From: Methanocellales archaeon
GTDB lineage: Archaea; Halobacteriota; UBA148
Reading direction: 5' to 3'
Length of the DNA stretch: 46,974 nucleotides
Assembly: GCA_028715545.1 (NCBI GenBank)
Contig: JAQURP010000004.1
Coordinates: 1-46,974 of the forward strand
Positions 25,252 to 32,500 of the stretch are shown here, piece after piece. The notes beneath the pieces were generated by a model, which was not told where the DNA came from, searched no databases, and worked only from the letters and a program-made list of their open reading frames with translations. Position 1 is the first letter of the stretch. Every line of letters starts with the position of its first letter. Made by a program: the position numbers and the translations under genes.

Positions 25252-25581
25252 TAAGACTATTTGATCAAGAAAAATTTATAGAAGAACCGCTTGATCAAGG
25301 CGAAAATCTGAATGGATGAATAGCTATGGCAGTATCAGGCGTGAGCATGTAATACTGTGCAGCGTTATTCTTAGTGGGTTTGATGGATCGATTGAAGTGG
25401 AAGGTAGGTGGTAGAGCAATTCATAAGCTTCTTTCACTATGAATCACTCTTATAATCTTTTCTGCCTTTTTTCTGCATGGGAAGCTAGAACTCTTTACTC
25501 CTCACGTTAAAGATGACTTCATCTCCTCTGAATGGGCAGAGCCTTTGACGACTCTTTCTCGTAATAATAACTGCCTTCAGG
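25252..25581. other. Intergenic region with TTGATCAAG direct repeats
   Basis: A 330-base gap between convergent genes. TTGATCAAG occurs at 25261-25269 and 25291-25299, bracketing an AAATTTATA element at 25273-25281, like a promoter flanked by operators reading to the right. Yet no long frame follows: only an 8-codon ATG frame near 25327 and a short minus-strand frame without a standard start (about 25465-25575). A small RNA gene is possible; nothing recognisable. Confidence 0.3.
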
Positions 25582-26397
25582 TTAGATCTTTATGATATCT
25601 AGACTGAAACTTACCCATGGGGCAGAATGCGTGAGAACTCCCAATGACATTATGTCCACTCCAGTTCCTGCGAATTCGCTGATGTTTTCTGGGTTGATGC
25701 CGCCAGATGCCTCAAGCCGCACTAGCTTTCTAAGTTTTGCTTTCTTCAATTTCTCCACAGCGTCCATGATGTCTTCTGGGGCCATATTATCAAACATTAT
25801 GATGTCAACTCCAAGTTGTGCTACTTTGATCGCATCATTAACATTATCCACTTCGATTTCGATTTCCTTTGTAGGGTAAATCTTTTTAGCATTCCTTACG
25901 GCATTTTCCAGACCCGCGATCTGGATGTGATTATCCTTGATCAATATCGCGTCAGATAGGGCAAATCGGTGTGTGTTTCCTCCCCCAATTGCAATTGCCT
26001 TTTTCTCATATTTTCTGAAGCCAGGCGTGGTCTTTCTAGTGCCTGCGATTTTGACACCCTTGCTGATCTTAACACATTCCCTAGTTAACGAAGCTATGCC
26101 GCTCATCCTGCCCAAGAAGTTTAATGCCAACCTCTCTGCTGCTAGAATTGATCTGGAGCTGCCACTAATATTGAGAACTACGTCTCCATTTTTAATTTCA
26201 GATCCATCGGTAAATTGGGACTCAACCTCTAGCGCAAAATGCTTAAACACAGCTTTTGCTTCTTCAAGCCCTGCTAAATATCCGGGTTTATCAGCCTTAA
26301 TCTGCGCTATCACAGGAATTTCAGGAACCACTGCCCCTGAAATGTCTCCGGATCCGATGTCTTCTTCGAGGAAGCGCTCAAGATCAGTAATTGTCAT
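25582..26397 (-). CDS. nadC: Nicotinate-nucleotide pyrophosphorylase (quinolinate phosphoribosyltransferase)
   Basis: Converts quinolinate and PRPP to nicotinate mononucleotide in de novo NAD synthesis. The 271 residues show the family core: FLEEDIGSGDISG at the N-terminus, NFLGRMSGIASLT, the catalytic TRKTTPGFRKYEKKAIAIGGG segment with HRFALSDAILIKDNH, and the phosphate loop EASGGINPENI. It is divergent from nadX, 46 bases away, so the two NAD genes likely share regulation. nadA is not in the window. Confidence 0.96.
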   Translation of the reverse strand: MTITDLERFLEEDIGSGDISGAVVPEIPVIAQIKADKPGYLAGLEEAKAVFKHFALEVESQFTDGSEIKNGDVVLNISGSSRSILAAERLALNFLGRMSGIASLTRECVKISKGVKIAGTRKTTPGFRKYEKKAIAIGGGNTHRFALSDAILIKDNHIQIAGLENAVRNAKKIYPTKEIEIEVDNVNDAIKVAQLGVDIIMFDNMAPEDIMDAVEKLKKAKLRKLVRLEASGGINPENISEFAGTGVDIMSLGVLTHSAPWVSFSLDIIKI

Positions 26398-26443
26398 GTT
26401 TCACCGTAAGTAATTTCATACCTCCGATATATAGTTTCCTTTG

Positions 26444-27256
26444 ATGATTAAGATAGGAATAGTGGGATGTGGAGCGATTGGGAAGGAGATTTGCAGAGCA
26501 GTCGATAAAGGAATCATAAAGGTACAATTGGTGGCGATAGCAGATAGAAAACTTCAAGCTGCATCAGCATTTGCATCCTCTCTAAGATCACCTCCAGAGG
26601 TGATGAGCGCCGCAGCGTTGATAGATGTTGTGGACTTGGTAGTGGAGTGCGCATCCCAAACAGCAGTGAGAGAGATAGTGCCTTCTGCACTCAAGAAGGG
26701 CAAAGACGTGATGATCATGAGTGTTGGGGCATTGACCAGCCTTGAGCTTTTAAAGGAGATAACCCTCTTGGCAAGGAAATATGGTTGCAAGGTTTATCTG
26801 CCCTCAGGTGCAATCGTGGGCTTGGACGGACTAAAATCAGCCTCTATAGGGAAAATAGACTCCGTGACGCTGACCACTAGGAAGCCATTATCCTCTCTGG
26901 AGAGAGCGCCTTATATCGAGCAATGTAAGGTGGATCTGAGTACTATAAAGGAATCTACTCTCATATTCGAGGGAAATGCAGAAGAAGCAGTCAAGGGCTT
27001 TCCAGATAATGTTAATGTGGCTGCAACGCTCAGCCTTGCTGGTATCGGCACTCAAAACACTAAAATTCGAATAATAGCTGACCCGAAGCTGGAGAGAAAT
27101 GTTCATGAAATTTGCGTAAAGGGGAATTTTGGTAAGTTTGAAACAAGGGTGGAAAATGTTCCATCAACAGCCAATCCAAAGACCAGTTATTTGGCTGCAT
27201 TATCTGCCATAGCAACGCTGAGGAGACTGTCAGACCCACTACAGATTGGAACATGA
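26444..27256 (+). CDS. nadX: L-aspartate dehydrogenase
   Basis: Oxidises aspartate to iminoaspartate, which NadA condenses into quinolinate; this replaces the oxygen-dependent NadB in anaerobes. It has a Rossmann NAD(P) fold (IKIGIVGCGAIGKEICRAV) and the family segments VECASQTAVREIVPSALKKG, DVMIMSVGAL, YLPSGAIVGLDGLKSA and NVNVAATLSLAG. 270 residues, full length. I use ATG 26444; the TTG three bases earlier is also in frame. An 18-base A/T-rich stretch upstream (CGATATATAG) serves as the probable TATA box of a leaderless transcript. Confidence 0.93.
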   Translation: MIKIGIVGCGAIGKEICRAVDKGIIKVQLVAIADRKLQAASAFASSLRSPPEVMSAAALIDVVDLVVECASQTAVREIVPSALKKGKDVMIMSVGALTSLELLKEITLLARKYGCKVYLPSGAIVGLDGLKSASIGKIDSVTLTTRKPLSSLERAPYIEQCKVDLSTIKESTLIFEGNAEEAVKGFPDNVNVAATLSLAGIGTQNTKIRIIADPKLERNVHEICVKGNFGKFETRVENVPSTANPKTSYLAALSAIATLRRLSDPLQIGT

Positions 27257-27758
27257 TAAGACAAGAAAAAAGAGTGGAATAGCTGTGGTTTTTGCCATCG
27301 TTGAGATTGTTGTGTTTCATTCAGATAAAGAAAGGCTTTGCAAGGAACTCGTTAATGCTAAGTTGACGGAGAATACGCTCTCTTGGTCTATGTAAATATG
27401 AAAGGTCCAGCGACTATAATATATTTATCTATTTATTTAATAGTAAAGACCCTTGAAAAAGTGGGCAGAATCCAAGACTAGGGCTATTTTTGCCAAGAAG
27501 ATAAAATGGAACACTTCTTTTGAAGAGAACAGTACTCTAAAGCCAATTAGATGGTGATCTCTGTATATCTACTTTGAGAGAAGAATAAAGTTAAAACCAA
27601 GATCACATGGGTTTTAGGATTATAAGCCAGTAGACAAAGCTCTTGTATGAGATAAGTCTTATATTGGTTAATAGGCAGGTCGACAGGCTAAAGATAATTG
27701 GGATGGATGTAAATGCAATTAAGGCATCAACTCAGAAATTGGACCGGGGGTTGGGAAG
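27257..27758. other. Gene-poor stretch with possible small-ORF remnants
   Basis: About 500 bases without a firm gene. Plus strand 27285-27395 has a GTG-started frame of 36 residues (ends LTENTLSWSM), open upstream to 27246 and overlapping the nadX end; it looks protein-like but matches nothing I know. A second frame ends at 27762, overlapping the GTG start of the next gene by GTGA; from a TTG near 27646 it would encode 39 residues, from ATG 27703 only 19. They may be decayed genes or a coupled leader peptide. A TATA-like ATAATATATTTATC occurs near 27417-27430. Confidence 0.3.
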
Positions 27759-28577
27759 GTGATTAGGTATCTTGAGCTGGCTAGACCACAGAATTGTGTA
27801 ATGGCTGGGCTTGCCATCGCAATCGGTGGTCTGATAGGTGCGGAAAGTACCTTCATCGATAACATACAGTCTATAGCAATTGCATCCATCGTTGGATGCA
27901 TGATCACCGCTGGTGGCAACGCGGTCAATGATTTCTATGATGCTAGAATAGATGCTATAAACCGTCCAGATAGACCGATACCTTCTGGAAGAATTAGCCC
28001 AAGGAATGCCCTCCTTTTCTCTATGAGTCTGTTCGTCATTGGTACAGCGCTCTCGTTTTTCATAAACCCCATATGTCTGTTCATCGCATCTTTAAGCTCA
28101 TTGGTACTGATCTATTATTCATATACGTTGAAGAGAAAGATATTATGGGGCAACATATGCATTGGTTACCTGGTAGGCTCTACTTTTCTGTTTGGTGGGG
28201 CGGCAGTTGGTGGGCTCATGGCCACATCAGTGCCCTTCCTGCTTGCAATGTTAGCTACCGTGGGTAGAGAAATAGTGAAGGATATGGAAGATATGGAAGG
28301 TGATCAGAAAGAGGGTATCATAACTTTACCGATTGCGATTGGGGAAAAAAGATCTGCAGCCATAGCATCAATGTTCTTATTAGGGACCATATTATTGAGC
28401 CCATTGCCAGCCGTGCTTAACATTCTTGGCATGCCCTATTTAATGGTCGTGGGCTTTGCAGATGTGTGCTTCTTAGCAGCAATTGTGACGATCAAAAGCC
28501 CCTCAAGGTCCTCATCTTTTCTCAAGAATGGAATGGTGGTGGCATTGCTCGCTTTCATCATTGAAGTGGCGATATAG
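27759..28577 (+). CDS. Digeranylgeranylglyceryl phosphate synthase (UbiA family)
   Basis: Adds the second geranylgeranyl chain to geranylgeranylglyceryl phosphate, forming the archaeal ether-lipid core in the membrane. A 272-residue UbiA prenyltransferase with about eight helices, the first Asp-rich motif NDFYDARIDAINRPDRPIPSG and the second DMEDMEGDQKEGIITLPI. The start MIRYLELARPQNC is standard. The start codon is GTG, preceded by a purine-rich GGGTTGGGAAG. It lies eight bases before the bactofilin gene and is probably cotranscribed with it. Confidence 0.93.
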   Translation: MIRYLELARPQNCVMAGLAIAIGGLIGAESTFIDNIQSIAIASIVGCMITAGGNAVNDFYDARIDAINRPDRPIPSGRISPRNALLFSMSLFVIGTALSFFINPICLFIASLSSLVLIYYSYTLKRKILWGNICIGYLVGSTFLFGGAAVGGLMATSVPFLLAMLATVGREIVKDMEDMEGDQKEGIITLPIAIGEKRSAAIASMFLLGTILLSPLPAVLNILGMPYLMVVGFADVCFLAAIVTIKSPSRSSSFLKNGMVVALLAFIIEVAI

Positions 28578-28585
28578 GTGAAAAA

Positions 28586-29008
28586 ATGGTCATCAAGAAA
28601 CATGTTGGCACGAACACGTATGTGATTTTGAGCAGGTCTTTTGTTGATCGAGACTTCAACTTGGATGGAAACCTGATAGTCGGTCGGAAAGTGTACTTCT
28701 GGGGTGACTTGGCTGTATCTGGCGCACTAGAACTCGGAAAGTCCTCAGAAATCAAAGGGAACTTGACAGCAAGTTATGCCCTACTTGGGCCCAGAACCCA
28801 CATTAAGGGAAACGTCCAAGTTGAAAATGACCTAACATTGTTGGACGGAGCTAGGACAGATGGCGATGTAATCTGTGGAGGCAATGCATTGATCAGACCA
28901 GGAGTAACGACGGACCATATTCAGGCTGGTGGAGATGTAAAACTGGTTGGTAAGGTTAACACCAAGCGAGTTAAAGCCGGTGGTAAAGTTATCTCGAGAA
29001 CATCATAA
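28586..29008 (+). CDS. Bactofilin-like polymer-forming protein
   Basis: A 140-residue protein made of short beta-strand repeats (GNLIVGRKVYFWGDLAVSG, GNLTASYALLGPRTHIKGN, GDVICGGNALIRPG, GDVKLVGKVN), the right-handed beta-helix pattern of bactofilins (former DUF583). Bacterial bactofilins polymerise into filaments that scaffold cell-shape enzymes at the membrane. No transmembrane or long tail is seen. The gene follows the ether-lipid prenyltransferase by eight bases with a TAGGTGA ribosome site, which suggests a membrane-associated role. Archaeal function is not established. Confidence 0.82.
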   Translation: MVIKKHVGTNTYVILSRSFVDRDFNLDGNLIVGRKVYFWGDLAVSGALELGKSSEIKGNLTASYALLGPRTHIKGNVQVENDLTLLDGARTDGDVICGGNALIRPGVTTDHIQAGGDVKLVGKVNTKRVKAGGKVISRTS

Positions 29009-29026
29009 TCAAGCTTTCTGACGCTC

Positions 29027-29084
29027 TTTACATTTGGTAGAAGATTTTTACTATATTTACATTTGGTAGAAGATTTTTACTATA
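29027..29084 (+). repeat. Perfect tandem duplication of a 29-bp promoter-like unit
   Basis: Two identical 29-base units (29027-29055 and 29056-29084) abut each other. Each holds TTTGGTAGAAG and ends in a TATA-like TTTTTACTATA. They lie 53 bases before the winged-helix gene, so they may be a doubled promoter or operator for the regulator-larA operon. Confidence 0.8.
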
Positions 29085-29136
29085 ATGATTCAAAACCTTT
29101 ATCGGATTTTAAGATAAATATGTTTGGGAGAGAAAA

Positions 29137-29643
29137 ATGCCAAAAGGGACAAGAATAGTTAATGATCCTGCTGATCTGGTTCCGTTGATAAGAGCATTTG
29201 GGTCAGATATACATAAAAAGGTGTTTAATGGACTTTCTTCTGGCTGGATGACCAAAAAGGAGCTTGAAAAAGAAGTGGGTTTTGACGTAGTTGAAAGTCT
29301 CAAAATACTCCAAAATGGTGGGTTGATCCAGAGCAGGTGGAGAATGTCCGGGAATGTGGAGGTTCCCGAAAAAGAGTTTTATACCTCCTATTCTGATGTG
29401 AGAGCCAATTTTCAATGTGGGTTGGATGAGCTGAGCAACTTGATACGCATCGCATTTTCCGATGAAGAAGAATTTCTTGAAATAGTTCTCAAGATAGAGG
29501 AAGAGATAAAGATGGGAAATACATCGACAGTTGGCTTGTGTCGAGCTCTAAATCAAAATGCCTGCTTCATTAGGGGGGTTGCAAAGCGATCTAATAAATT
29601 AATGGTCAGGGGCCAGAAGCTTTTGTTGACTGAGGAAAAGTAA
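29137..29643 (+). CDS. Winged-helix (ArsR-like) transcription regulator
   Basis: 168 residues. The first 75 form a winged-helix pattern (SDIHKKVFNGLSSGWMTKKELEKEVGFDVVESLKILQNGGLIQSRWRM), similar to archaeal ArsR-type regulators. The remaining part is helical with two cysteines (VGLCRALNQNACFIRGVAKRS) that could sense a ligand or metal. It overlaps larA by one base (TAATG), so the two are translationally coupled and the regulator probably controls larA and itself through the duplicated upstream element. Confidence 0.75.
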   Translation: MPKGTRIVNDPADLVPLIRAFGSDIHKKVFNGLSSGWMTKKELEKEVGFDVVESLKILQNGGLIQSRWRMSGNVEVPEKEFYTSYSDVRANFQCGLDELSNLIRIAFSDEEEFLEIVLKIEEEIKMGNTSTVGLCRALNQNACFIRGVAKRSNKLMVRGQKLLLTEEK

Positions 29644-30881
29644 TGGATAGATTGAGTCATCTATCGCTAAAATATGGGAAGAAAGAGATCGATTTAACTT
29701 TACCCTCTAATTCACAAATTGTCAAACCCAACGAGATTCCAGGACAGGATGAAGAGGTGGAAATCAAAAGAGGGCTGATGAGTCCTATAAGCAGCAAAAA
29801 ACTTTCTGAGTTGGTGCTTCCTCACGAGAAGACGGCAATCATTGTCAGCGATATTACGCGTCCCACGCCAACTTCAAAATTGTTGCCCCCCTTGTTAGAA
29901 GAGCTGAACAAAGGTGGTGTATCCAGCGAAGACTTGGTAGTAGTTTTTGCAACAGGGCTTCACAGAAAATTGATCGAAGAAGAGAGGAGATCGTTGATCG
30001 GAGACGTTTATGATCAAATTAAGTGCATCAATCATGATGTAGATGATTGTACATATCTTGGCAACACTAGGAGTGGGACTAAAGTCAGCATCCTAAGGGA
30101 TGTCTTCGATGCAGATGTCGTGATCTGTGTTGGCACCATAGAGCTTCATTACTTTGCAGGTTACAGTGGTGGTGCGAAGTCCATTTTGCCAGGCGTCAGT
30201 TCAAGGGAGACGATAGAAATGAATCATAAACTGATGCTTTTGCCAAATGCTGCATCCGGATGCGCGGACAGTCCAGTCCGAAAGGATATGGAAGAGGCCG
30301 GAGCAATGTTGGGGATAGATTTCATCCTGAATGTGGTCTTGAATGCTAAAAGAGAAATCGTTAGGGCAGTTGCGGGGCACCCGGTACATGCGCATAGGGC
30401 CGGAGCAATTTATGCAAATCAAATTTACAAGATTCCCATAAGGGAGAGGGCAGACATAGTGATCACATCTGCTGGTGGCGCGCCCAAGGATCTCAATGTT
30501 TATCAAGCATACAAAGCCTTGGACAACGCAAAACATGCAGTCTCAAAGGGTGGTTCAATCATCTTGGTCGCCGAATGCCCAGAGGGGATGGGCAGTGCTG
30601 TGCTTGAGTCCTGGGTAAGAGAGGCGAATAGCCCCAGAGATGTAATCGATCGGCTAGAGAGAAATTTCAAGTTAGGGGGACATATGGCTGCTGCAATCGC
30701 ACGTATAGCGGAAAAGCATGACATTTACATCCTATCAGAGCTGCCAACTCATCTGGCGGAAAAATCCTTCTTCATACCGGTGAAAGATGTAGGGGTGGCT
30801 TTGGAGGCGGCGATGAAAAAGTATAGGGATGCCAAGATAATCGTAATGCCTTATGGCAACTCCACGCTTCCGTTTACTTGA
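29643..30881 (+). CDS. larA: LarA family nickel-pincer racemase (lactate racemase-like)
   Basis: LarA enzymes racemise or epimerise 2-hydroxy acids using a nickel-pincer nucleotide covalently bound to a lysine. The key residues align with the Lactobacillus enzyme: Asp70 and Arg73 (SDITRPTPTS), His107 (ATGLHR), His169 and Lys179 (ELHYFAGYSGGAKS) and His195 (EMNHKL). The Lys that holds the cofactor is therefore present. Length 412 is normal. The cofactor-making genes larB, larC and larE are not in the window. Many LarA homologues act on substrates other than lactate, so the substrate is open. It ends eight bases inside the convergent fumarase gene. Confidence 0.85.
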   Translation: MDRLSHLSLKYGKKEIDLTLPSNSQIVKPNEIPGQDEEVEIKRGLMSPISSKKLSELVLPHEKTAIIVSDITRPTPTSKLLPPLLEELNKGGVSSEDLVVVFATGLHRKLIEEERRSLIGDVYDQIKCINHDVDDCTYLGNTRSGTKVSILRDVFDADVVICVGTIELHYFAGYSGGAKSILPGVSSRETIEMNHKLMLLPNAASGCADSPVRKDMEEAGAMLGIDFILNVVLNAKREIVRAVAGHPVHAHRAGAIYANQIYKIPIRERADIVITSAGGAPKDLNVYQAYKALDNAKHAVSKGGSIILVAECPEGMGSAVLESWVREANSPRDVIDRLERNFKLGGHMAAAIARIAEKHDIYILSELPTHLAEKSFFIPVKDVGVALEAAMKKYRDAKIIVMPYGNSTLPFT

Positions 30882-31434
30882 ACTTTTTCATTTGCTGATC
30901 TGCCTTTTTTTGAACTTCATCAAACAGATCGTTATCTTGGGCATCTGTCGCGACGATGAGCGGTCCGAAATTCTCTACTTCAAGAACCCAAACCGACTCT
31001 GCCATCCCGAGGTCTGTCCAATAATTGCCGACGACACGCTTTATCTGCTTGGCTGCGGTTGATCCACACCCGCCGGTATAGGTTAGATAAACACATTTAT
31101 CGCGTAATACTTCTGTGATATTCATTCCGCCCTTTCCGATGATGACCCTGATCTCAAAACGTTTTAGCAGCTCTGTGGTCATCTTGCTCATTCTAGCACT
31201 GGTGGTTGGTCCGGCCGCCAGTGCTGTATTTTTTCGCATAAGGGGTCCACAGTGATATATGGTTGCACCCTTCAGTTCGAACGGTATTTTTTTACCTTCT
31301 CCGCTCCACTGCAATAATCGCTCATGTGCCTTATCCCGGGCAGTAATGATGATGCCGTTTAGGTATACGACATCTCCTGCAACCAGCTTAATCACGTCAT
31401 TCGCGCTCAGCGGCGTTGTTAACTGGTACTCCAT
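30874..31434 (-). CDS. Fumarate hydratase, beta subunit (class I)
   Basis: The C-terminal-type subunit of the two-subunit iron-sulfur fumarase, which interconverts fumarate and malate. The 186 residues match FumB-type subunits: LTTPLSANDVIKLVAGDVVYLNGIIITARDKAHERL, IYHCGPLM, AGPTTSARM and VYLTYTGGCGSTAAKQIKRV. I start it at ATG 31434 (MEYQLTTPLS), one base past the alpha-subunit stop; frames that extend further upstream lie inside the alpha gene. Overlaps the 3' end of larA by eight bases. In methanogens fumarase serves the incomplete citric acid cycle that supplies biosynthesis. Confidence 0.95.
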   Translation of the reverse strand: MEYQLTTPLSANDVIKLVAGDVVYLNGIIITARDKAHERLLQWSGEGKKIPFELKGATIYHCGPLMRKNTALAAGPTTSARMSKMTTELLKRFEIRVIIGKGGMNITEVLRDKCVYLTYTGGCGSTAAKQIKRVVGNYWTDLGMAESVWVLEVENFGPLIVATDAQDNDLFDEVQKKADQQMKKFK

Positions 31435-31435
31435 T

Positions 31436-32257
31436 TTAGTCCTCCAAAGTGATTGACGCTCTGCGGGCAGCCCAACACTGTATGTTGACCGCCACAGGCA
31501 GGGATGCAGTGTGACATCTACCGTATTCAACGTTCACCGCCATCGCAGTAGTACTTCCACCAAGGCCCATTGGACCCAAGCCCAGTGAGTTAATTTCATC
31601 CAACAATTCTCGTTCAAACGTATCCATGGGTTTGTCCAATTTCCGTAGTACAGCCTTCTTGGCAAGTTTTGCTGCTCCGTCAAAGGTGCCACCGATGCCA
31701 ACACCCACTATGATGGGCGGGCATGACCTACCACCTGCATTTTTCACTGTCTCCAATACAAAACGCTTGATATTTTTTACCTCGGATGGGTTGAACATTC
31801 GCAATGCAGACATGTTTTCTGAGCCCGATCCTTTGGGTGCGACCGTTATTTTGACTTTGTTCCCTTTCACGAGAGAAAGGTTTACGTCCATGAGTTCATT
31901 TTCAGAGCCCTCTCTAGTGATGGGGTGCACTGCATTATGTCTGAGCGGTATCTCCTTCGTTGCCTTGGCAACCCCTTCTTGGATTGCCTCCACAAGGTCG
32001 AAATCGATCTCTGCGTCATAGCCCACATCCACAAAAAAAACAGGGGTACCGGTGTCTTGACACATGGGAGTGCCGTGTTCCTTAGCAAGCTCGGCATTTT
32101 CTATCATCTGCCTCAACTGCGTGCGAGCGATTTGATTGCTCTCTGTTTTCAGTGCAGATTTCAGAGCGGAAAGGACGTCTTCCGGCAGCTCGATTTCTGC
32201 CTGGCGCAGCAGTTGAACGACTTCGTTTACGACCTGCTTTCGAGTTATTTTGCTCAC
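31436..32257 (-). CDS. Fumarate hydratase, alpha subunit (class I)
   Basis: Carries the [4Fe-4S] cluster of the heterodimeric fumarase. The cysteine regions are visible: GTPMCQDTGTPVFFVDVG, NAGGRSCPPIIVGVGIGGTFDGAAKLAKKA and the C-terminal EYGRCHTASLPVAVN. The 273 residues are normal. The start is GTG 32257, confirmed by the conserved N-terminus SKITRKQVVNEVVQLLRQAE. It forms an operon with the beta subunit one base downstream. The promoter region upstream is duplicated elsewhere (34994-35074), including the first codons of this gene. Confidence 0.95.
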   Translation of the reverse strand: MSKITRKQVVNEVVQLLRQAEIELPEDVLSALKSALKTESNQIARTQLRQMIENAELAKEHGTPMCQDTGTPVFFVDVGYDAEIDFDLVEAIQEGVAKATKEIPLRHNAVHPITREGSENELMDVNLSLVKGNKVKITVAPKGSGSENMSALRMFNPSEVKNIKRFVLETVKNAGGRSCPPIIVGVGIGGTFDGAAKLAKKAVLRKLDKPMDTFERELLDEINSLGLGPMGLGGSTTAMAVNVEYGRCHTASLPVAVNIQCWAARRASITLED

Positions 32258-32306
32258 AGTTTTTAATGGGACATGAAGTACTAAAAGGTTTCAATTGGGG
32301 GTTCTG
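32230..32306 (-). repeat. Fumarase promoter block, copy A
   Basis: Contains the first eight or nine codons of the fumarase alpha gene and its promoter. Reading toward the gene there is GAAACC (BRE-like) then TTTTAGTA (TATA-like) about 36 bases before the GTG. It is nearly identical to 34994-35074. Confidence 0.8.
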
Positions 32307-32353
32307 TTTGTTGGGAAAAGAGAAATGAAATAAAAAATGATACTTCACTTTAT

Positions 32354-32461
32354 ATGGCAACTCTGCCCATGGACCTAGTAAGGGGCTTCGGATGGGACGA
32401 GAACACCAGGATAAAGATAAAGATAACAGGGCGAAAGACGCTGGAGATAGGAGAGGCGTGA
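32354..32461 (+). pseudogene. AbrB/SpoVT-like DNA-binding domain fragment
   Basis: A 35-codon frame from ATG 32354 reads MATLPMDLVRGFGWDENTR and continues IKIKITGRKTLEIGEA. This is the pattern of an AbrB/MazE domain (TLPxxLVxxxGWxExxxIKI). The first beta strand of the domain is encoded just upstream in the same frame (KRNEIKNDTSLY), but no ATG, GTG or TTG precedes it after the last stop. So the gene either begins at the internal ATG and lacks its first strand, or it is a decayed regulator or antitoxin gene. It ends about 40 bases before the lipoprotein gene. Confidence 0.5.
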
Positions 32462-32500
32462 AAGCTTTATGTTAGGTTTTGGATGATATACCATAGAGAT

